From NCBI GenBank assembly GCA_017305715.1, contig JAFKKG010000015.1, positions 1 through 64,000 of the forward strand: a stretch of DNA of 64,000 nucleotides, in the 5' to 3' direction. Below, in pieces: positions 59,301 through 64,000 of this stretch. Under the pieces are notes generated by a model. It saw only the letters and a list, made by a program, of their open reading frames with translations, was not told the origin of the DNA and did not search any database. This DNA is from Hyphomicrobiales bacterium (GTDB taxonomy: Bacteria; Pseudomonadota; Alphaproteobacteria; Rhizobiales; Xanthobacteraceae). The translations under genes and the position numbers were made by a program. Within the stretch, counting starts at the first letter, position 1; the number at the start of each line of letters is the position of its first letter.

Positions 59301-59681
59301 AAGGCCTATGGCCTCGGCGCCCTGGCGATGGTCGGCGGCAACTCCTTCGAGAACGTGTTCTGTGTTGCCTGGCCGACCGGCCATTTCGGCAAGATGGGAC
59401 TTGAAGGCCACGTCAAGCTCGCCCATCGCAAGGAACTCGCGGCGATTCCGAGCGAGGCGGACCGCGAGGCCCGGATCCAGCAGATGGTGTCGGAACTGCA
59501 CGATCGGGGCAGCGCCCTGAACACCGCGCCGTTCCTCTCGATCGATGACGTAATCGACCCCATGGAATCGCGGGACTGGCTGCTGGCGGGACTGCAGATC
59601 GCGCAGCAACGCGGGCATGTCCAGCAGCGGCACGAAGCGTCCCGCGACAGGGAGCCATTCGGCTCGGCCTGGTTCGACTGA
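56334..59681 (+). CDS. Single-chain biotin-dependent carboxylase (biotin carboxylase - biotinyl - carboxyltransferase)
   Basis: 1115 residues from the ATG at 56334; the frame is open from 55809 and ATG 56313 is an alternative. Biotin carboxylase (1-450): VLVANRGEIAIRVCRAVADL, the ATP-grasp glycine loop VAGGGGRGIRIV, and EVNPRLQVEHTVTEEVTG. Biotinyl domain with ESMKME, Lys about 535. Carboxyltransferase from about 600 in one chain, with both halves: FAEGGGGRPGDSDDN and LCDTPGFMVGPEAEKVG. The layout is that of a complete acyl-CoA carboxylase in one polypeptide. The acyl-CoA is not evident. A peptide ABC transporter follows 20 bases on. Confidence 0.88.
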   Translation: MRYIAESSGRQTVLVANRGEIAIRVCRAVADLGWRSVVVYSEDDAASLHVKKGDTAVALGASGALAYLDIDRIVAIAGEHGCTMVHPGYGFLSERADFAQRCHDAGLAFAGPSPDTLRVFGNKASARQLAAECDVPQPRGTGLLETAEQALSFLAEVGGAAIMLKAVAGGGGRGIRIVREAAEVSSALERCRSEAKASFGDDRIYAEELIESARHIEVQLVGDGAGGLAVVGERECSLQRRQQKLLELAPSPSLSDEVRAQLFQATLRIAKRVNYKSLGTFEFLVCKDARSGKDRIMFMEVNPRLQVEHTVTEEVTGVDLVQLQLRIAAGARLEAGSLPDPMKPRGMAMQLRINMETMRSDGAASPSIGTLRAFDMPSGPGVRVDTAAYAGYRNGVSFDSLLAKLIVHISSADYPALVRKAYRALCESHIDGIATNQQFLQNLLRNADVVANRVHTRFIDERIADLIDPEGEAHPALHFTQLAPGMSAQAERRIEGPQGSLPVATSNACRVVEVIVQEGDKVIVGQPLAVTESMKMEFVIQATFSGTVAAVAAKKGDAMPADAALLYVLPDGQAIDENAFKGDEQDLGVIRNDLAAVFAAHAKLGDAARPDAVARRRKTSQRTARENVADLCDATSFREYGGLVVAARRNSKSFDELQTLSPADGLITGVGTVNAEHFGSDRTRCAVLAYDYTVFAGTQGFNAHAKKRRILRLATKWRLPIVLFAEGGGGRPGDSDDNSGLKLYNATFWGLARLSGEVPIIAIVSGRCFAGNAALVSCADIVIAAEDASIGMGGPAMIEGGGLGIVPAEDVGPVSVHSRNGVVDVVVRDEQAAVAVAKQFMSYFQGTLADWECADQRRLRHIVPEAPRRAYNMRDVIDTLADTGSVLELRPNFGVGMITAFIRIEGRPMAVLANNPAHLAGAIDAEGSDKAAQFAMLVESLRIPFLTLCDTPGFMVGPEAEKVGLVRRSGKMFVNGSRLTVPQFTIVVRKAYGLGALAMVGGNSFENVFCVAWPTGHFGKMGLEGHVKLAHRKELAAIPSEADREARIQQMVSELHDRGSALNTAPFLSIDDVIDPMESRDWLLAGLQIAQQRGHVQQRHEASRDREPFGSAWFD

Positions 59682-59701
59682 CATCCAGCGAGAATGCAGC
59701 G

Positions 59702-60730
59702 GTGATGACGAGCCCTTCAACCGAAATGGTGGCGAGAACTGGACGGGAAGCCGATGGCGCGCCCATTGTTTCCGTCCGCGATCTTCGCATCCATTTCCCG
59801 GTCGGAAGGCGGGCCACGCTGAAAGCGGTGGATGGCGTCAGCTTTAACGTCCGGCCCGGCGAGGTATTCGGGATCATCGGCGAGTCCGGCTCGGGCAAAT
59901 CGACGCTAGGCCGCACGATCGTCGCGCTGCGCAAACCGACCAGCGGCACCATTCTCCATGACGGCATCGATTTCAATGCGCTGTCCAAGCGCGAGTTGCG
60001 CACGGTCAGGCGCGGCTATCAGATCGTGTTCCAGGATCCGGAAGGTGCGCTCGATCCGCGCATGACCGTGCTGCAGAGTGTTCGCGAGCCCCTGGATATT
60101 GAGGGCATGGGATCGGCCGCCGAGCGCGAGGCGATGGCCCGCCAATGTCTTGAACAGGTCGGTCTGGGTTCTGATTTCGCCGGCCGCTATCCGCATGAAC
60201 TGTCAGGCGGACAGAAACAGCGCGTCAACATCGCGCGGGTGCTGACGACGCGGCCGAAGCTGATCGTCTGCGACGAGGCGGTGGCCGCCCTCGATGTATC
60301 GATCCAGGCCGAAGTCATCAACCTGTTCTCGCAGCTCCAGCGCGAACTCGGCTTGACCTATGTTTTCATCTCCCACGATCTCAACGTCGTTGCCCATATC
60401 AGCCACCGCATCGCGGTGATGTATCTCGGCGGCATCGTCGAACTGGGGCCGGTGGAGGAAGTCGTTGCTTCGCCGCTGCATCCCTATACGCGCGCTCTGC
60501 TGCAATCGCGGCCGACGCCGGTGCCTGCGTCGATGCGGGAGCGCAGGAAGCCGGCTCTGTCAGGTGAAATTCCGAGTGCCATCGCGCCGCCGTCGGGATG
60601 CCATTTCCGGACCCGCTGTCCGCAGGCCGTCGCGAAGTGCGAAGCGGAGGCGCCGCTCTGGGACAATATCGAACCGGGCCGGTGGGTGGCGTGCCATTTC
60701 GCGCGCGATTCAGTTCAAGTCAAAAAATAA
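59702..60730 (+). CDS. Oligopeptide/dipeptide-type ABC transporter ATP-binding protein (DppF/OppF-like)
   Basis: 342 residues (ATG 59702 or 59705). Walker A GESGSGKST (60-68), Q-loop IVFQDPEGALDPRMTV, signature ELSGGQKQRV, Walker B LIVCDEAVAALD, where Ala replaces the usual Pro after the catalytic Glu, and H-loop SHDLNVV. The C-terminal oligo_HPY part with CHFRTRCPQA and ACHF carries the cysteines typical of DppF/OppF. Its partner ATPase (DppD-like) is not between the genes and may lie after the window. The stop overlaps a start ATG at 60730. Confidence 0.9.
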   Translation: MMTSPSTEMVARTGREADGAPIVSVRDLRIHFPVGRRATLKAVDGVSFNVRPGEVFGIIGESGSGKSTLGRTIVALRKPTSGTILHDGIDFNALSKRELRTVRRGYQIVFQDPEGALDPRMTVLQSVREPLDIEGMGSAAEREAMARQCLEQVGLGSDFAGRYPHELSGGQKQRVNIARVLTTRPKLIVCDEAVAALDVSIQAEVINLFSQLQRELGLTYVFISHDLNVVAHISHRIAVMYLGGIVELGPVEEVVASPLHPYTRALLQSRPTPVPASMRERRKPALSGEIPSAIAPPSGCHFRTRCPQAVAKCEAEAPLWDNIEPGRWVACHFARDSVQVKK

Positions 60731-60753
60731 TGAAACAGCAGGGAGCGGAAGTC

Positions 60754-62328
60754 ATGCGGAGAACTGACGACGAACTTCGACAGAACATCGGTTTGAGCCG
60801 GCGTCAATGGCTGGCCCTGGCGGGCGGCGCGGCCGTGTCCGGCATGATGCCCTTCACAGGTGAACCCGCATCGGCGCAATCGCCGAAACGTGGCGGCGTG
60901 ATGAAGATCGTATCGCCACACAATCCGACCAGCATGGATCCGATCACCGGCCGTCACGGCAACGATCACATCATGCTGTTTCCGGTATTCGAGACGCTGA
61001 TCAATGTCGATCTGGAGACGCTGTTGCCGAAGCCCGGCTTGGCGGAATCCTGGTCCAATGCCGATCCGCTTAACCTCATTCTCAATTTGCGTTCGGGGAT
61101 CAAATTCCATGACGGCACGCCGTTCGATGCCGAAGCGGTCCGCTTCAATCTCGAGCGCGCCCGCACCGACGAGCGTTCCCGGGTCAAGATCGATCTGGTG
61201 TTCGTGAAGTCGATCGAGGTGACTGGCCCGCTTCAGGTCACGCTGAAACTCTCGGAGCCGGACATCGTGCTGCTGGCGGTGCTGTCGGACCGTGCCGGCA
61301 TGATGTCATCGCCAAAGGCGATCCAGGAAGCGGGCGAGCGTTACGAGCGCGCACCGGTCGGAACCGGGCCCTGGAGTTTGGAGAGCTGGCGCGACGCCGA
61401 GAAGCTGGTCTATGCCCGCAATGAAACCTACTGGAGCGAAAAGGCGCCGGCGCTTGACGGTCTGGAAATTTCGATCATTCCCGAAGTGAATACCGGCCTG
61501 CGCACCCTGATCGCCAAGCAGAACGACTTTGCCTTCCAGCTCGCACCACAGCAGAAGCCGGTCGCCGAGAGGTCGAATCTGACGATAGCCCTCGGGCAGA
61601 CTGTCGCCACCTATCAGATCTATCTGAATTACTCGAAGCCGCCGTTCGATAATCTCAAGGTTAGACAGGCGATGTGTCATGCCGTCGATCGCGAGGAGCT
61701 CAACAAGCTGACGATGGCCGGGCTCGGCGAACCCACGGTGCAGACGCTTCCGGTCGCGCACTGGGCCTACAACAAGGAACTGGAAGGCACTTATCGCCAC
61801 GATCCCGAACTGGCCAGGAAGCTGCTGGCGGAGGCAGGCTTCGACAAGGGCGTCGATGTCGAGATGTTCATCAACAACGACCAGCGCTCGATGCAGCGCG
61901 GAGAGGTGCTGGTGGAGCAATACAAGAAGGCCAATATCCGCATCCTGATGCGCAGCGTTCCGGTCAACGAACTCGGTGCCAAGTTCATGGGAGAGCGGCT
62001 CGGCAATGCCGCGCTGTCGGTCTACACCGGACGTACCGATCCGAGCCAGTTTTTCAGCATCATGTTTGATCCGAAATCCTTCATCAACGCGTCGCGGATG
62101 TGGGGCGCGCCGGAGCTCGAAAAGGCGATGGCGGAGTGCCGGACCACCTTCAATCTCGAAGGACGCAAGAAGGCCATTGGCAGGGTGCTGAAGATCGTCA
62201 GCGACAACGCGCTCTACGTACCGCTGCTGCTGCAACCGGAACTCAACGCGATGCTGCCCAAGGTGCGCGGTTACAAGCCGAACATGCTCGGCAAGCCGCG
62301 TTTCGAGGAAGTCTATTTCGCAAGCTGA
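60754..62328 (+). CDS. Peptide/nickel-type ABC transporter substrate-binding protein, TAT-exported
   Basis: 524 residues from the ATG at 60754, chosen because GGGAGCGGA lies before it; an ATG at 60730 overlaps the previous stop. The signal SRRQWLALAGGAAVSGMMPF has twin arginines, so a folded protein is exported by TAT. The SBP_bac_5 family marks are clear: HNPTSMDPITGRHGND, LAESWSNAD, LRSGIKFHDGTPFDAEAVRF and VGTGPWSLESWR. Cluster C proteins bind peptides, but also many other compounds; the ligand is unknown. Confidence 0.92.
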   Translation: MRRTDDELRQNIGLSRRQWLALAGGAAVSGMMPFTGEPASAQSPKRGGVMKIVSPHNPTSMDPITGRHGNDHIMLFPVFETLINVDLETLLPKPGLAESWSNADPLNLILNLRSGIKFHDGTPFDAEAVRFNLERARTDERSRVKIDLVFVKSIEVTGPLQVTLKLSEPDIVLLAVLSDRAGMMSSPKAIQEAGERYERAPVGTGPWSLESWRDAEKLVYARNETYWSEKAPALDGLEISIIPEVNTGLRTLIAKQNDFAFQLAPQQKPVAERSNLTIALGQTVATYQIYLNYSKPPFDNLKVRQAMCHAVDREELNKLTMAGLGEPTVQTLPVAHWAYNKELEGTYRHDPELARKLLAEAGFDKGVDVEMFINNDQRSMQRGEVLVEQYKKANIRILMRSVPVNELGAKFMGERLGNAALSVYTGRTDPSQFFSIMFDPKSFINASRMWGAPELEKAMAECRTTFNLEGRKKAIGRVLKIVSDNALYVPLLLQPELNAMLPKVRGYKPNMLGKPRFEEVYFAS

Positions 62329-62349
62329 CGGGCAACGGAGAGAACGCAG

Positions 62350-63309
62350 ATGCAAGGCAGACGTTCGTTACGCCTGATCGGCCATGGCCTGTTGCAGGCC
62401 GGCCCGATCCTGGTCATGGCGACGTTCCTCGTCTTTGCGCTGATGCATCTGGTGCCCGGCGACCTCGCCTTCACGCTCGCAGGTGAGAACGCCACCCGCG
62501 AGCGGGTCGAGGAAATCAGGAGCCTGTACGGGCTGGACCGGCCGGTGCTGGTGCAGTACGGCAGCTGGCTCTGGAAGATGCTGCACGGCGACCTGTCGGT
62601 GTCGCTGCTGTCGGGCGAGCCGGTGCTGACGTCGATCCTGCACCGGCTGCCGGTCACGCTGCTGATCGTGTCGGCGGCGATGGCGTTGTCGCTGTTGCTC
62701 GGAATTCCGCTCGGCATCCTGGCCTCGGCACGGCCGCGCTCGCTGATCGATTCGTTCGTCACGACGTTTGCCTCGATCGGCATCGCGCTGCCTAGCTTCT
62801 GGCTCGCGATGATCCTGGTCTCGTTGCTCGCTCTGACATTCCAGTGGTTCCCGGTGTCCGGAATGGTGGAGCCAAAGGTGAATTTGTTCGATGCGCTCTA
62901 TCATGCCTTCCTGCCCGCGGTCGCGCTGGCGGCCAGCGGGGTGGCGGAAGTGGCCCGTCAGACCCGCAGCGCGCTGATGGAGGTGCAGTCGTCGCAATAT
63001 GTGCGCACCCTGGTGGCCAAGGGGCTGCCCGCGAGCCAGATCTTCTGGAAGCACGGACTGAAGAACATCAGCGTCACGCTGTTGACGGTAACCGGCCTGC
63101 TGTTCAATCGCCTGCTTGGCGGCACCGTGGTGATCGAGGCGGTGTTTGCCATTTCCGGCATGGGAAGCCTCGTGGTCGGTGCCGCGACCGGCAAGGATTA
63201 TCCGGTCGTGCAGGGCGTCATGCTGACGATGGTCCTGATCGTGATTACGATCAACCTCGTGATCGAGATCCTCTACGCGCTGCTCGATCCCAGGGTGGCA
63301 CGGCAATGA
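62350..63309 (+). CDS. ABC transporter permease, DppB-like
   Basis: 319 residues. First helix LLQAGPILVMATFLVFALMH, the DppB-type segment LVPGDLAFTLAGENATRERV with YGLDRPVLVQYG, then the BPD_transp_1 core with EAA loop (VRTLVAKGLPASQIFWKHGL). Six TM helices. It follows the binding protein by 21 bases and overlaps the next permease by 4. Confidence 0.93.
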   Translation: MQGRRSLRLIGHGLLQAGPILVMATFLVFALMHLVPGDLAFTLAGENATRERVEEIRSLYGLDRPVLVQYGSWLWKMLHGDLSVSLLSGEPVLTSILHRLPVTLLIVSAAMALSLLLGIPLGILASARPRSLIDSFVTTFASIGIALPSFWLAMILVSLLALTFQWFPVSGMVEPKVNLFDALYHAFLPAVALAASGVAEVARQTRSALMEVQSSQYVRTLVAKGLPASQIFWKHGLKNISVTLLTVTGLLFNRLLGGTVVIEAVFAISGMGSLVVGAATGKDYPVVQGVMLTMVLIVITINLVIEILYALLDPRVARQ

Positions 63310-64000
63310 CCGCGCAATCCTCGAAACGTTCGCTGTGGCAGCGGCGTCATCTGCGCAATTTCGGACTCTATGTCAGCGCCGCCTATCTGATCGCGCTCCT
63401 GGTGCTGTCCGTGCTGGCGCCGTGGATTGCGCCGTATTCGCCGACCCATCAGGATCTCGGCGCCGTCCTGATGCCGCCGGGTCCCCAGCATCTGCTTGGC
63501 GCCGACGATCTCGGCCGCGACGTCTTCAGCCGGCTGATCTTCGGGGCGCCGTTATCGCTTTTCGGCAGCATTTTGGCGGTGCTGGTGGCGTGCGCCATCG
63601 GCTTGCCGTTCGGCCTGATCGCCGGCTTCAGCGGCGGCTGGATCGACGCCGTGATCAGCCGCACGATCGACACGATGCTGTCGTTTCCAGCGATCGTGCT
63701 CGCCATCGGGGTGACCGGCGCGCTCGGTGTCGGGTTGATCAACAGCATGATCGCGATCGGCATCGTGTTTTCGCCGACGGTGGCGCGGCTGGTGCGCGGC
63801 CAGACGCTGATAGGAAGGGAAGCGCTGTATGTCGATGCCGGGCGCTGCTTCGGGGCCACCAATACAAGGCTGGTGCTCAGGCACATCCTTCCGAACGCGG
63901 TTCAACCGGTCATCGTGCAGGTAACCCTGTTGCTGGCAACCGCGCTGCTGGCGGAAGCCAGCCTCAGCTTTCTCGGCCTCGGCGTGCAGCCGCCACAACC
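63306..64000 (+). CDS. ABC transporter permease, DppC-like (cut by the window end)
   Basis: Starts at the ATG overlapping the previous stop and stays open to base 64000 (231 codons seen). First helix YLIALLVLSVLAPWIAPYSP, the DppC mark HLLGADDLGRDVFSRLIFGA, then the permease core with EAA loop (VDAGRCFGATNTRLVLRHIL, and EASLSFLGLGVQPP near the end). A family member has about 280-300 residues, so roughly 50-60 codons are missing. The DppD-like ATPase, if present, would follow. Confidence 0.93.
   Translation, partial: MTAQSSKRSLWQRRHLRNFGLYVSAAYLIALLVLSVLAPWIAPYSPTHQDLGAVLMPPGPQHLLGADDLGRDVFSRLIFGAPLSLFGSILAVLVACAIGLPFGLIAGFSGGWIDAVISRTIDTMLSFPAIVLAIGVTGALGVGLINSMIAIGIVFSPTVARLVRGQTLIGREALYVDAGRCFGATNTRLVLRHILPNAVQPVIVQVTLLLATALLAEASLSFLGLGVQPPQ

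Noticed and set aside
1-64000. CRISPR arrays, rRNA genes and intact insertion sequences
   Set aside because: I found no regularly spaced repeats, no rRNA segments and no transposase. Tandem repeats are limited to short coding ones such as those around 18081-18120 and 55145-55185.

Overview
The window (about 63% GC) looks like Bradyrhizobium or a close relative in the Nitrobacteraceae. The evidence is a dispersed intergenic repeat of the bradyrhizobial type (copies at 1-215 and 22544-22762), families common in that group (DUF3551, DUF2092, DUF992, TAXI-type TRAP binding proteins, porin-like barrels with the AADLP mature N-terminus), and overall codon use. I compared nothing with a database, so the genus is an inference.

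Layout. 0.4-5.6 kb is chromosomal housekeeping: flgD and fliK on the minus strand, then mnmA, a pmtA-like methyltransferase, a small secreted protein and an elongator tRNA-Met(CAT). At the tRNA sits a decayed site-specific recombinase whose reading frame runs into the antisense strand of the tRNA. A 14-bp exact copy of the tRNA 3' end recurs at 55781, so 5.6-55.8 kb may be an integrated island of about 50 kb.

5.9-28.1 kb is a dense block of envelope genes: an ABC exporter with a PLD-like protein, DUF2721, a TAXI/TRAP binding protein, LssY-C, a SphA-type outer-membrane protein, DUF3551, HlyD, DUF2092, two beta-barrel proteins, DUF992, two HdeA-like proteins, DUF1254/1214, a REC-only response regulator and a histidine kinase with an ABC-type binding domain as sensor. 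Three DNA-binding regulators (two AraC-type, one FixJ/NarL-type) are interspersed. Eleven transcription units in the block carry the same 14-bp element (consensus CCGATTTTGCATAG), always pointing at the gene and 35-104 bp before a likely start codon. The DNA-binding regulators lack it. This is the most striking signal in the window and reads as a compact envelope or stress regulon with an unidentified controller.

28.3-43.3 kb holds a PEP-CTERM-type protein, three HupE/UreJ-like membrane proteins with a parvulin-type isomerase, a secreted PHP-fold protein, a 2OG-Fe(II) oxygenase, a fused membrane/spermidine-synthase-like protein, and ExbB-ExbD-TonB with a TonB-dependent receptor. 43.5-55.5 kb is a type II secretion system in three pieces: gspI-J-K, gspD (minus), gspE-F-G-H-(scar)-L-M, and a GspC/GspN-like gene (minus). 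The scar between gspH and gspL keeps the front of an old gspI and the tail of an old gspK, so the I-J-K set was once there too. ATGTGAC / TGTCAC sites in several promoter gaps of this part may be one operator, possibly Pho-box-like.

56.3-64 kb encodes a single-chain biotin carboxylase/biotinyl/carboxyltransferase followed by an oligopeptide-type ABC transporter (ATPase, TAT-exported binding protein, two permeases), the last cut by the window end.
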